The notes beneath the pieces are model-generated. The model did not search any database and was not told the DNA's origin. It worked only from the letters and a program-made list of their open reading frames with translations. 64,000 bases of DNA from Spongiactinospora sp. TRM90649 (lineage in GTDB: Bacteria > Actinomycetota > Actinomycetes > Streptosporangiales > Streptosporangiaceae): contig NZ_JARLTC010000025.1 of assembly GCF_029382225.1 (NCBI RefSeq), positions 1 to 64,000 on the forward strand, written 5' to 3'. The translations under genes and the position numbers were made by a program. Within the stretch, counting starts at the first letter, position 1. Every line of letters begins with the position of its first letter. Positions 7,875 to 16,489 of the stretch are shown here, piece by piece.

Positions 7875-9419
7875 TCAAGACATCACCGCCGTGATGTAGG
7901 GGGCGCGGTCGAGGAGCTCCCCGGCCGCCCGGTCGATGTAGGCGACGAGCGGCCCGGCGGCCACGGTGAACGCGGTGGCGAAGGCGATCAGCGCGGCGGT
8001 GGTCCCGGCCATCGAGCCGGGCGCGGCGGTGGCGACGATGCCGGTGCCGCTGAGGCCACGCCGTCCCTCGATGATCTGGCCGCGTTCGGGGAGTCTGCCG
8101 GTGTCGCCCCAGAAAGCCCGGTTCCACACCCAGCAGATCGCGTAGAGGGTGAGCAGGCTGGTCAGCAGCGCCACGCCGACCAGCGCGTACGCCAGCGGCG
8201 TCCCCGCCGCCACCCCCGCCCGCAGCAACCACAATTTCCCAATAAATCCAGACAAGGGGGGGATCCCGGACAGGTTCATCGCGGGGATGAAGAACAACAC
8301 CGCCACCAGCGGCGCCACCCGCGCCAGCCCGCCCAGCCGCTCCAGCGACGTACTCCCCCCGCGCCGCTCGATCAGCCCGGTCACCAGGAACAGCGTCGTC
8401 TGCACGGTGATGTGGTGCGCGGTGTAGAAGATCGCCCCGGCGATGCCCTCCCGCGAGGCCAGCCCGATCCCGAACACCATGAACCCGATGTGGCTGACCA
8501 GCGTGAAGGACAGCATTCGCTTGATGTCGGTCTGCGCCACCGCGCCCAGGATCCCGACCAGCATGGTGAAGGCCGCCGCCACCAGCAACAGCACGGTCAG
8601 CCCGCCGCCGGGGAACAGCAGCGTCTGGGTGCGGATGATCGCGTAGATGCCGACCTTGGTGAGCAGCCCGGCGAACACGGCGGTGATCGGCGCCGGCGTC
8701 GTGGGATAGCTGTCCGGCAGCCACGCCGACAGCGGGTAGATCGCCGCCTTGATGCCGAACGCCACCAGCAGCGACAGTTGCAGCACCAGTCGCACGTCGG
8801 GCGGCAGCGCCTCCAGGCGGGTGGCGATCTGCGCCATGGTGAGCGTGCCGGTGGCGGCGTAGACGAGCGCCACCGCCAGCAGGAAGACCACCGACGACAG
8901 CAGGTTGACCACCACGTAGGTCATCCCGGCCCGCACCCGCGCGGGGGTGCCGCCCAGGGTGATCAGCACGTAGCTGGCGGTCAGCAACATCTCGAAGGCG
9001 ACGTAGAGGTTGAACAGGTCGCCCGCCATGAAGGCGTCGGCGACCCCGGCGAGCAGCACCAGGAACGACGGGTGGAAGATCGCCAGTGGGGTGGTCTCGT
9101 CGTTGTCGGCGGCGCCCTGGCCGATCGCGTAGATGAGCACGGACAGCGTGATCACCGAGGAGACCAGCAGGATCAGCGCGGCCAGGCGGTCCACGACGAG
9201 CATCACCGCGATGGGGGCGGGCCAGCCGCCGGGGTGCATGGTCTGCGGGCCGTACTGGTCGGTCTGGTAGACCAGCACGGCGGCGATCACCACGACCGCC
9301 GCCATGACCGCGACGCTGATGCCGCGCTGCACGTGGATGATCCGCTGCCCGAGAGCCAGCCGGAGCCCGGCCGCGAGCAGCGGCAGCACGACGGGCAGCG
9401 GGACCAGGACGTTGTTCAC
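7875..9419 (-). CDS. mrpD: Na+/H+ antiporter subunit D (MrpD/MnhD)
   Basis: A 514-residue, ~14-helix subunit homologous to complex I NuoM/NuoN. The conserved acidic helix FNLYVAFEMLLTASYVLI and Lys-bearing VAFGIKAAIYPLSAWLPDSYPT match the proton-translocating core, and LLTKVGIYAIIR carries the next Lys. The GTG start at 9419 overlaps the mrpC stop (GTGA). It acts with MrpA in Na+/H+ exchange across the cytoplasmic membrane. Confidence 0.94.
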   Translation of the reverse strand: MNNVLVPLPVVLPLLAAGLRLALGQRIIHVQRGISVAVMAAVVVIAAVLVYQTDQYGPQTMHPGGWPAPIAVMLVVDRLAALILLVSSVITLSVLIYAIGQGAADNDETTPLAIFHPSFLVLLAGVADAFMAGDLFNLYVAFEMLLTASYVLITLGGTPARVRAGMTYVVVNLLSSVVFLLAVALVYAATGTLTMAQIATRLEALPPDVRLVLQLSLLVAFGIKAAIYPLSAWLPDSYPTTPAPITAVFAGLLTKVGIYAIIRTQTLLFPGGGLTVLLLVAAAFTMLVGILGAVAQTDIKRMLSFTLVSHIGFMVFGIGLASREGIAGAIFYTAHHITVQTTLFLVTGLIERRGGSTSLERLGGLARVAPLVAVLFFIPAMNLSGIPPLSGFIGKLWLLRAGVAAGTPLAYALVGVALLTSLLTLYAICWVWNRAFWGDTGRLPERGQIIEGRRGLSGTGIVATAAPGSMAGTTAALIAFATAFTVAAGPLVAYIDRAAGELLDRAPYITAVMS

Positions 9420-10003
9420 GGCGAGTCATCGCCCATCGTGGTGTCGATGGCGCGCTCGGGATCGTCGGCGGCCATCTGGCGTTCCCACTCCTCGCGCATC
9501 CTGCGCCGCAGGCGTCTGCGCTCCTTGCGGACGGTCCCGCGTAGCCCGAGCCGCGCCCGCAGTCCGGCGCGGAAGCCGTGCTCGGCCTGGATCCTGCGGG
9601 TCCGCTCCAGCTCCTCGCGGACCCGGTGCCGGGCCAGCTCGCGCTCGACCCGGGAGATGACCCTGCGGTCCTCTTCGTCGTCGCGCACCTCGTCGTCGCC
9701 GGTGAGCTGGACGGCCCGGTGCGCCAGCGACAGCAGGAACGCCACCAGCGCCAGCGTGATCACGATCGCGGTGAGCACCATGACCTGCGGCAGCGGGTCG
9801 CTGATCGGCTCGGAGCCGAACAGGCCCCGGATGGGCGGGCGGGCGGTGACGCCGCCGGACAGCAGGATGAACAGGTTGACGCCGTTGCCGACGAGCACCA
9901 CGCCGACCACGATCCTGGTCAGGCTGCGCTCCAGCAGCAGGAAGATCCCGGTGCCGACCAGGGTCGCGACCGTGGCCATCACCACCAGGTCGGCGCCGAT
10001 CAC
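9416..10003 (-). CDS. mrpC: Na+/H+ antiporter subunit C (MrpC/MnhC) with a charged C-terminal extension
   Basis: A NuoK-like subunit with three membrane helices in the first ~100 residues (GTGIFLLLERSLTRIVVGVVL, VLVGNGVNLFIL, VMVLTAIVITLALVAFLLSL). The remaining ~95 residues are a hydrophilic, Arg/Glu-rich, probably coiled-coil tail; standard MrpC proteins of ~110-130 residues lack it. The GTG at 10003 overlaps the mrpAB stop and has a full AGGAGGTGA about 10 bases upstream, so the start is firm. Confidence 0.92.
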   Translation of the reverse strand: MIGADLVVMATVATLVGTGIFLLLERSLTRIVVGVVLVGNGVNLFILLSGGVTARPPIRGLFGSEPISDPLPQVMVLTAIVITLALVAFLLSLAHRAVQLTGDDEVRDDEEDRRVISRVERELARHRVREELERTRRIQAEHGFRAGLRARLGLRGTVRKERRRLRRRMREEWERQMAADDPERAIDTTMGDDSP

Positions 10004-12912
10004 GGGGTGATCACCTCCTCGCCGCTCTCCTCTACCTGGCGGTCCAGCTCGTCGCCCATGGCGCGCAGGATGTCGAGCACCACGCCGAGCACCACCAGGT
10101 AGACGCCGATGTCGAAGATCAGCGAGGTGACGAAGTGGACATCGCCTAGCACCGGCAGGTGCCAGTCGAAGAGCGCCTCGCGCAGCACGCTGCCGGTCAG
10201 CGCGAGCCCCGCCAGGCCGACGATCACGATCAGCGCGAGCCCGGCCCCCTGACACACGCCCGCGCCGACCGGCATCGCCTCGGCCAGCTCGTAGCGTCCG
10301 CCCGCGAGGTAGCGGACGGTCAGCGCGAGCCCGGCGACCAGCCCGGCCGCGAACCCGCCGCCCGGGGTGCCGTGCCCGCTGAACAGCAGGTAGACGGACA
10401 GCACGAGCATCGGGTGGAAGAGCGCCCTGGCGACGACCTCGAACATGATCGAGCGGCGTTCCGGGGCCAGCGTCTCGCTGCCGCGCAGCCACGTGGTGCC
10501 CGGCCGCACGTCCTCCGGCTCGCTGAAGCCGGCCTGGCCGGGCAGCGCCCAGGCGCCGCCGGTGGCCTCGTGGGCGCGCACCAGCCGGGGACGGCGGCGC
10601 ACGAAGATCAGCCCGGTCACCCCGGCCGCCGCGATCAGCAGCACCGAGCTCTCCCCCATCGTGTCCCAGGCGCGCAAATCCACCAGGGCGATGTTCACGA
10701 TGTTGGTGCCGCCCGCCTCGGCGGCGGCCTCGGGGTAGGCGGCGGAGATCGGCGCGGCCCTGCGCGCGTTGATGGCCGCGTGGCCCATCACGGCGACCGC
10801 CACGCCGACGGCGACGGCGAGCGCCGCGTTGAACCGGCGCAGCCCGCCGTACTGACGCTCCACGAACCGCGGCGGCAGCCTGCGCAGCACCAGCACGAAG
10901 GCCACCAGCGTGACCACCTCGGTGAGGAACTGGGTGAGGGCCAGGTCGGGCGCGCCGTGCAGGACGAACATGGTGGCCGTGCCGGTGCCGGTGACGGCCG
11001 CGCACATGACGGCGGGCATCCGCCATGTCTGCAGGGTGGTGGCGAACGCGGCCAGGCACACCAGCCCGGCCACGATGATCTCGGCGGGGACGTACCAGGG
11101 GCGCAGGCCGCCCGTCCAGGGCAGCCCGGAGATCAGCGCGCCGCCGGGGAGCAGCAGCAGCGCGAACAGGATGTACCGCAGGTAGACGGGGAGCGAGCCG
11201 CGCTGGGTGAACCGGGTGGCCTGGTCGGCGGCGTGGTCCACGCCGAGCATGATCAGCCGATAGCTGCGCTCGGCGTCCACCCTCGGGTGCAGCATGGCCT
11301 GCGCCCAGGCCACCGGACGGCGGGCGGCGAACAACGCCGCCCCGGCGGCCAGCGCGACCACCGAGAGCAGCAGCGGCAGCGTGAACCCGTGCCACAGCGC
11401 GAGCGAGGAGTCGTCGGGCCCGGCGGGGAAGGCCGCGGCGTAGGCGGCGAACACCGGGGTGACCAGCGGCACGGCCACCCCGAGCAGCAGGCTCAGCACG
11501 GCGAGCACGACCACCGGCCAGGCCAGCCCGGCCACCGGCGGGTGGACCTCGCTGACCGGACGCCAGGCGTCGGGCCGCAGGTCGGTGACGACCTCGGTGG
11601 GCGGCCGGTCGGGCAGCACCTTGTCGATCACGACCAGCTTGCCGGGGATCTTCTTCGTGGCGAACGCGCCCCAGACGAACCGCAGGCTGTAGGCGACGGT
11701 CAGCGCCGTCCCGGCCACCATCACGGCGAGCACCCGGCCGTCGCCGCCGAACGCCCCGAACGCGGCCTCCTTGCCGACGAACCCGGCCAGCGGCGGTATG
11801 CCCGCCATCGACGCCGCCGCCAGGCATCCGGCCGCGCACGTGACCGGCATCGCCCTGGCCAGCCCGTGCAGCTTGCGCAGGTCGCGGGTGCCGGTGCCGT
11901 GGTCGATGACGCCGACCACCATGAACAGCGCCGCCTTGAACACCGCGTGCGCCACCAGCATGTACAGCCCGGCCTGGGCCGCTGCCCGGGTGCCCGCGCC
12001 GACCAGCACCACCAGGAACCCGAGCTGGCTCACCGTGCCGAAGGCCAGCAGCAGCTTCAGGTCGTACTTGCGCAGCGCCCGCCAGGCCCCGACCAGCATC
12101 GTCGCCAGGCCGAAGACCAGCACGATCGGCCGCCACACCGGGTCGCCGGCGAACGCCGGGGCCAGCCTGGCAACCAGGTAGACCCCGGCCTTGACCATCG
12201 CCGCCGCGTGCAGGTAGGCGCTGACAGGGGTGGGCGCGGCCATCGCCCCGGGCAGCCAGAAGTGGAACGGCACCAGCGCCGACTTGGTCAGCGCCCCCAC
12301 CAGGATCAGCACCAGGGCCACCGAGACCGCCGTTCCGGCGGGCGGCGCGGCCAGGATCTCCGAGAGCCGGAACGTGCCCGCCGCCAGGCCGAGCGTGATC
12401 AGGCCGGCGAGCATGGTGAGCCCGCCCGCCGTGGTGACCACGATGGCGGTCATCGCGGCCCGCCTGCTGGTGCGGTCCTCGGCGTCGAAGCCGATCAGCA
12501 GGTAGGAGAAGACCGTGGTCAGCTCCCAGAAGACGTAGAGGAGGATCAGGTCGTCGGCGAGCACCAGGCCGAGCATCGCCCCGGCGAACGCGGTGAACAC
12601 CCCGGCGAACTGGGCGAGCCCCTGCTCGCCCGGGATGAAGTAGCGCCCGCAGTAGACCAGGATCAGCGCGCCTATCCCGGCGACCACCAGGGTCATCACC
12701 AGCGCGAGCGGGTCCATCCGGAAGGCCAGGGAGAGCTGCAGGCCGGGCGCCCAGGCGATCGCCTCGCTCCGCGGCGTCGGTACGGCGAGCGCCCACAGCG
12801 TGACCGCCGCCGGAACCAGCGCGACCAGCCAGAACGCGGGCAGTCCGAGCACCCGTACCGCCGCCGGGGCGAGCACGGCCGCGGCGAAGAAGGCGGCCAC
12901 GGCAAGCAGCAT
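10000..12912 (-). CDS. mrpA: Na+/H+ antiporter subunits A and B fused (MrpA-MrpB)
   Basis: A 970-residue membrane protein. Residues ~1-480 are the NuoL-like antiporter core with the helix LILLYVFWELTTVFSYLLIGF (key Glu) and ALTKSALVPFHFWLPGAM (key Lys), plus LHAAAMVKAGVYL. Residues ~570-750 are the MrpA C-terminal/MbhD-E region. The last ~130 residues (EVVARALFHPMLVLSVYLLF, SGHGTPGGGFAAGLVAG) are a complete MrpB domain, so no separate mrpB exists. It is the first gene of a six-gene unit for Na+ and alkali tolerance. The ATG at 12912 gives the expected N-terminal helix. Confidence 0.94.
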   Translation of the reverse strand: MLLAVAAFFAAAVLAPAAVRVLGLPAFWLVALVPAAVTLWALAVPTPRSEAIAWAPGLQLSLAFRMDPLALVMTLVVAGIGALILVYCGRYFIPGEQGLAQFAGVFTAFAGAMLGLVLADDLILLYVFWELTTVFSYLLIGFDAEDRTSRRAAMTAIVVTTAGGLTMLAGLITLGLAAGTFRLSEILAAPPAGTAVSVALVLILVGALTKSALVPFHFWLPGAMAAPTPVSAYLHAAAMVKAGVYLVARLAPAFAGDPVWRPIVLVFGLATMLVGAWRALRKYDLKLLLAFGTVSQLGFLVVLVGAGTRAAAQAGLYMLVAHAVFKAALFMVVGVIDHGTGTRDLRKLHGLARAMPVTCAAGCLAAASMAGIPPLAGFVGKEAAFGAFGGDGRVLAVMVAGTALTVAYSLRFVWGAFATKKIPGKLVVIDKVLPDRPPTEVVTDLRPDAWRPVSEVHPPVAGLAWPVVVLAVLSLLLGVAVPLVTPVFAAYAAAFPAGPDDSSLALWHGFTLPLLLSVVALAAGAALFAARRPVAWAQAMLHPRVDAERSYRLIMLGVDHAADQATRFTQRGSLPVYLRYILFALLLLPGGALISGLPWTGGLRPWYVPAEIIVAGLVCLAAFATTLQTWRMPAVMCAAVTGTGTATMFVLHGAPDLALTQFLTEVVTLVAFVLVLRRLPPRFVERQYGGLRRFNAALAVAVGVAVAVMGHAAINARRAAPISAAYPEAAAEAGGTNIVNIALVDLRAWDTMGESSVLLIAAAGVTGLIFVRRRPRLVRAHEATGGAWALPGQAGFSEPEDVRPGTTWLRGSETLAPERRSIMFEVVARALFHPMLVLSVYLLFSGHGTPGGGFAAGLVAGLALTVRYLAGGRYELAEAMPVGAGVCQGAGLALIVIVGLAGLALTGSVLREALFDWHLPVLGDVHFVTSLIFDIGVYLVVLGVVLDILRAMGDELDRQVEESGEEVITP

Positions 12913-13040
12913 CCGCTCAGATCACCTACGCCCCCGCCCCCGGCGCCGGCCGGCTCCCCCGCGAGCGGCCGAACCCGGCGATGGTAACCCGGCACCGAGC
13001 CCGAAACCGGGCAGGCTCGCCGATCCCGCGAACCCCGGGT

Positions 13041-13080
13041 CAGCCCAGGTCAGCCCAGGTCACCCCAGGTCAGACCCGTA
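13041..13080. repeat. 10-bp tandem repeats upstream of the mrp operon
   Basis: Four consecutive units of CAGCCCAGGT-type sequence (the third has CACCCCAGGT; the last is truncated to CAGACCCGTA). The period is exactly 10 bp, about one helical turn. They lie 129-168 bp upstream of mrpA and directly after the stop of the LLM gene. Confidence 0.7.
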
Positions 13081-13083
13081 CGT

Positions 13084-14046
13084 TCAGGAAGCCCGCGGCA
13101 GCAGACCGGCCGCGATCTCCAGGAGGAAGCCCGGGTCGGTCTCCAGGTCGTCCCGGATGACCGCGACGTCCAGACCGGCCGCCGCGAGGCCGGACAGATG
13201 CCGGGCCGCGTCGGAGCGGTGGCCCGCCGCCGTGAACAGGTCGAGCAGCGCGTCGTCCACCAGGTCGGTCCTGGGCGTGCCGGACCGCCAGCCCTCGCGG
13301 AACGCCGCGCACCGGTCCGGATCCAGCCCCGGGATCCTGGTGATCTCGTGGTCGCCGTGCACGCCCAGGTAGGTCGCCACGCCGGGACGAGCGCGGTCGC
13401 GCGCCGCCGCCGGATTCCCGTCGTCGACGCACAGCCCCACGTAGGCGGCCAGTTCCACCTTCGGCCCGACGTGTTCGCGCACCGAGGCGATGTAGGGGGC
13501 GGAGGACAGGATGGACAGCAACAGGCCGTCGGCGCGACCGGCGGCCATGGCCAGCGCCCGGGGTCCCTTGACGCCGAGGACGATCGGCGGGCGGATGCGC
13601 GGCGGGGTGAAGGCGAGCCGGGCGTCCACCCGGAAGTGCTCGCCCTCGTGGTGCACCGGCTCGCCGGTCATCAGCGCGCGGATCACGTCCACCGACTCGG
13701 TGAGCCGTCCGATCGGGCGGTCGAAGGGGATGCCGAGCTGGTCGGTCATCCAGCGCGGGTTGCTCGCGCCCAGGCCGAGCACCGCGCGGCCCTCGCTGAT
13801 CTCCTCCAGCGCCGCCAGTTCCATCGCGATCAGCGCGGGGTGCCGGGTCCAGGGGTTGATCACGCCGATGCCGATCCGGACCCGGCTCGTCGCGGCGGCG
13901 ATGGCGCCGGCGAGCGCGAACGCGCCGCGCTCGCAGTAGTCCTCGGTGATCCACACGGTGTCGCACCCGGCGGCCTCGGCCTCGCGGGCGGCCCGTACGG
14001 CGGCGCCGGCCGTACGGGCTCCGGAGATGGAGAACGCGAGCCTCAC
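13084..14046 (-). CDS. LLM-class (F420/flavin-dependent) oxidoreductase
   Basis: A 320-residue luciferase-like TIM-barrel protein. Typical segments are AREAEAAGCDTVWITED, RVRIGIGVINPWTRHPALIAME, EGRAVLGLGASNPRWM and RPPIVLGVKGPRALAMAAGRADG. Such enzymes use F420 or FMN to oxidise or reduce small molecules; the substrate is unknown. It is the last gene of a five-gene coupled operon; its GTG start overlaps the stop of the PLP-enzyme gene (GTGA). Another LLM gene is third from the end of the same operon's order, so the pathway has two such steps. Confidence 0.88.
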   Translation of the reverse strand: MRLAFSISGARTAGAAVRAAREAEAAGCDTVWITEDYCERGAFALAGAIAAATSRVRIGIGVINPWTRHPALIAMELAALEEISEGRAVLGLGASNPRWMTDQLGIPFDRPIGRLTESVDVIRALMTGEPVHHEGEHFRVDARLAFTPPRIRPPIVLGVKGPRALAMAAGRADGLLLSILSSAPYIASVREHVGPKVELAAYVGLCVDDGNPAAARDRARPGVATYLGVHGDHEITRIPGLDPDRCAAFREGWRSGTPRTDLVDDALLDLFTAAGHRSDAARHLSGLAAAGLDVAVIRDDLETDPGFLLEIAAGLLPRAS

Positions 14047-15302
14047 TCGCGTGCCCGATCCACAGCCTTGTCGAGCGCGGCCAGGGTCGGCTCGATGACC
14101 TGCACAGGAGGCAACGTGGCCGCGGTGGCCCCGACGTCCTTCAATCCGGTGGAGGTGCCGATCAGCACGGCGGAGGCGTCGGTGGCGATCTCGCCGCGCG
14201 CGGTCAGCTCCTCCAGCGCGACCAGGCCGGTGATCGTGGACGCCTCCAGGTAAAGCCCGGCCTCGCGGCCGAACCGCCGCTGCGCGTCGAGGATCCGGTC
14301 GTCCTCGGCGACCCGGACGGCCGTGCCGCCGGTGGCCCGCAGCGCCGCGAGCCCCTGGTAGGTGCCGAACGGCGAGGCGATCGAGAAGGCCACGGACGGC
14401 GTGACCGGCACCGGCCCCGCCACCTCGGCGCCCTCCGCCAGCGCATCGCGCAGCGGCCCGAACGGCTCGGCCGCCACCAGCCTCGGCATCCGGTCGGTCA
14501 CCCCGAGCGCCACCAGGTCGGCGAACCCGCGCCAGATCCCGGCCAGCCCGTCCGCGTAGGCGACGGGCACCACGACGTGGTCGGGCACGCCGCCGAACTG
14601 CTCGGCGATCTCGTAGGAGATCGTCTTGTAGCCGTCGATGCCGTACCCGATGGACCCGACCGGCGGGTTCGCGTGCCCGGACATAGGCAGCCAGCCGCGC
14701 TCCTCGACCAGCCGGCGCATCAGGGCCCACCGGTCGGACGGCTTCGAAAGCGCCACCACGTCCGCGCCGTAGACCTGCATGAGCGTCTTCATCGTGGCGG
14801 GCACGGAGGCGACGGTCAGCACCACGCAGCGCAGCCCGGCCCGCGCCGCGTAGGCGGCGATGGCCGCGCCGTGGTTGCCGGTGCTGGCCACCACCACGGC
14901 CTCGACGCCCAGCTCGACGGCCTTGGTCACGGCCACGGCGGCGAGCCGGTCCTTGTAGGACCAGGTGGGGTTGCGGGTCTCGTCCTTGACGTGGACCGAG
15001 CCGACGCCGAGGCGGGCGGCCGTCCGGGGGAGGGCGACGAGGGGAGTGCCGCCCTCCCCCAGACTCACCACGGGGGTCTCGGGGGCGAGGGGAAGCAGCG
15101 CGCGGTACCGGAACAGGCCCGGCTGGCCCGCGTCTGTCGGAAGCCCGGCCCCGGCGGGCAGGGCGTACTCGGGGAGCACGTTGGCGGGCACGCCGTCGCG
15201 CTCGCACGACGGGCAGCCGCGGCCCATCAGCTCGGTGCCGGGGTCGGGGTACTCGGCGCCGCAGCGCAGGCAGGCCAGCCGCCCGAGGTAGTGGCCGCTC
15301 AC
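14043..15302 (-). CDS. PLP-dependent threonine-synthase-like enzyme with zinc ribbon
   Basis: A 419-residue fold-type II PLP enzyme. The N-terminus is a zinc-ribbon (CLRC...CPSC, within the first 35 residues), as in some threonine synthase and diaminopropionate lyase relatives. The PLP lysine is in PTWSYKDRLAA, followed by the phosphate loop STGNHGAAIA; SVAFSIASPFGTYQGL and a C-terminal IGTSTGLKD complete the family pattern. The catabolic context argues against biosynthetic ThrC; a beta-elimination or replacement on an amino-acid-like intermediate is likely. The GTG start overlaps the upstream M24 stop by 4 bp. Confidence 0.85.
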   Translation of the reverse strand: MSGHYLGRLACLRCGAEYPDPGTELMGRGCPSCERDGVPANVLPEYALPAGAGLPTDAGQPGLFRYRALLPLAPETPVVSLGEGGTPLVALPRTAARLGVGSVHVKDETRNPTWSYKDRLAAVAVTKAVELGVEAVVVASTGNHGAAIAAYAARAGLRCVVLTVASVPATMKTLMQVYGADVVALSKPSDRWALMRRLVEERGWLPMSGHANPPVGSIGYGIDGYKTISYEIAEQFGGVPDHVVVPVAYADGLAGIWRGFADLVALGVTDRMPRLVAAEPFGPLRDALAEGAEVAGPVPVTPSVAFSIASPFGTYQGLAALRATGGTAVRVAEDDRILDAQRRFGREAGLYLEASTITGLVALEELTARGEIATDASAVLIGTSTGLKDVGATAATLPPVQVIEPTLAALDKAVDRARE

Positions 15303-16489
15303 GCGCTCACCACCGTCAGCTCGCGCGGGGATTCGACGAAGAGGTCGACGCCGTCGGCGGTGACGGCGAGCGTGTCCTCGACCATCATCCCGCCCCAGCC
15401 GATCTCGTAGTAGGGGGTCTCGAAGCAGAACGTCATGCCGGGGGCGAGCGGCGTGGCCGCGCCCGGGGCGATGATCGGCGCCTCGTAGACGGCGGTGCCG
15501 ATGCCGTGCCCGCAGTGCTGGCGGCGGTACGGGTCGACGCCGCCCGCGCGGACGCCGCGCATCGCCACGTCGAAGACCTCCTCGGCGGTGACGCCTGGCC
15601 GGGCCGCCGCGAGCTGGTCGTCGAGCCCGGCCAGGATCGCCGCGTAGCGCCGGGCCTGTGTGGCGTCGGGTTCGCCCAGTACGGCGGTGCGGCCGATGTC
15701 TGACCAGTACCCCGCGTACTGGCAGCCCACGTCGAACCTGGCCAGTTCGCCCGGCTGCCACACCCGGTCGGCCGGATGCGCGTCGGCGAGGGCGGAGCGC
15801 GGTCCGGTGGTCACCACCAGGAAGCGCGGCTCGGCGCCCCCCGCGATCATGGTCTCGGCGACCGTGCGGGCCAGGTCGCGTTCGGTGACGCCGGGGGCGG
15901 CGACGGCCAGCGCGGCCTCCACCCCGGCCACGGCGAGCCGGGCCGCGTAACGGAGGAGTTCCACCTCGCCGGGCAGCTTCACCCCGCGCACCTCGGTGAT
16001 CCAGCCGGTGGCGTCGGCGGCGGGGACGTCGAGCAGGCCGTCCGCGGGGCCCTCGACGCCGAGGGTCAGGCCGGGGCCCGCCGCGCGCAGGGCCGTGGCG
16101 AGGGCGGCCTCGACGCCGGGGTGCCGGTCGGCGGCCAGCGCGAGCGGCGACCCGTTGGCGGACTCGAAGTAGAAGCGCCCGAAGGGGATCAGGCGGTCCT
16201 CGGGGAGGCCCAGCTCCGCGGCGGGCGCGGTGTCGGCGGCCGGGCAGACCAGCCACAGGTCGTCGCCGGTCACGACGGCGGCCATCCGGTGCGCCCGGAA
16301 CAGCGCCCCGGCCACCGCACGGTATCCGGTGGCGTAGAAGACACTCTCGGGGGTGGTCAGCACGACCGCGTCGAAGGGGGCCGCCTCCAGGGCGGCGCGC
16401 AGCCGGGCCAGCCGCCGCGCCGTGAGGTCCCGCTCGTCCACCTGGGGAGCCGCGACGGCGGCCGGGGTCTCGATCACACTCTCCTTCAC
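15299..16489 (-). CDS. M24-family metallohydrolase (Xaa-Pro peptidase/creatinase-like)
   Basis: A 396-residue two-domain pita-bread protein with a creatinase N-terminal domain (~1-160) and M24 catalytic domain (~165-390). All five dinuclear-metal ligands of true peptidases are visible in order: Asp in RFDVGCQY, Asp in SDIGRT, His in HCGHGIG, Glu in CFETPYYE and Glu in MMVEDTLAV. It should hydrolyse a C-N bond: a dipeptide, or a non-peptide amide as ectoine hydrolase and creatinase do. The GTG at 16489 overlaps the upstream stop and has GAGGTGA about 6 bases before it; another GTG lies 12 bases later. Confidence 0.87.
   Translation of the reverse strand: MKESVIETPAAVAAPQVDERDLTARRLARLRAALEAAPFDAVVLTTPESVFYATGYRAVAGALFRAHRMAAVVTGDDLWLVCPAADTAPAAELGLPEDRLIPFGRFYFESANGSPLALAADRHPGVEAALATALRAAGPGLTLGVEGPADGLLDVPAADATGWITEVRGVKLPGEVELLRYAARLAVAGVEAALAVAAPGVTERDLARTVAETMIAGGAEPRFLVVTTGPRSALADAHPADRVWQPGELARFDVGCQYAGYWSDIGRTAVLGEPDATQARRYAAILAGLDDQLAAARPGVTAEEVFDVAMRGVRAGGVDPYRRQHCGHGIGTAVYEAPIIAPGAATPLAPGMTFCFETPYYEIGWGGMMVEDTLAVTADGVDLFVESPRELTVVSA

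Noticed and set aside
10159..12987. A 940-codon plus-strand open frame opposite mrpA
   Set aside because: It is a high-GC antisense shadow. Its product is Gln/His/Arg/Gly-rich with no domains, while mrpA on the other strand is unambiguous. Other long antisense frames in the window were dismissed for the same reason.
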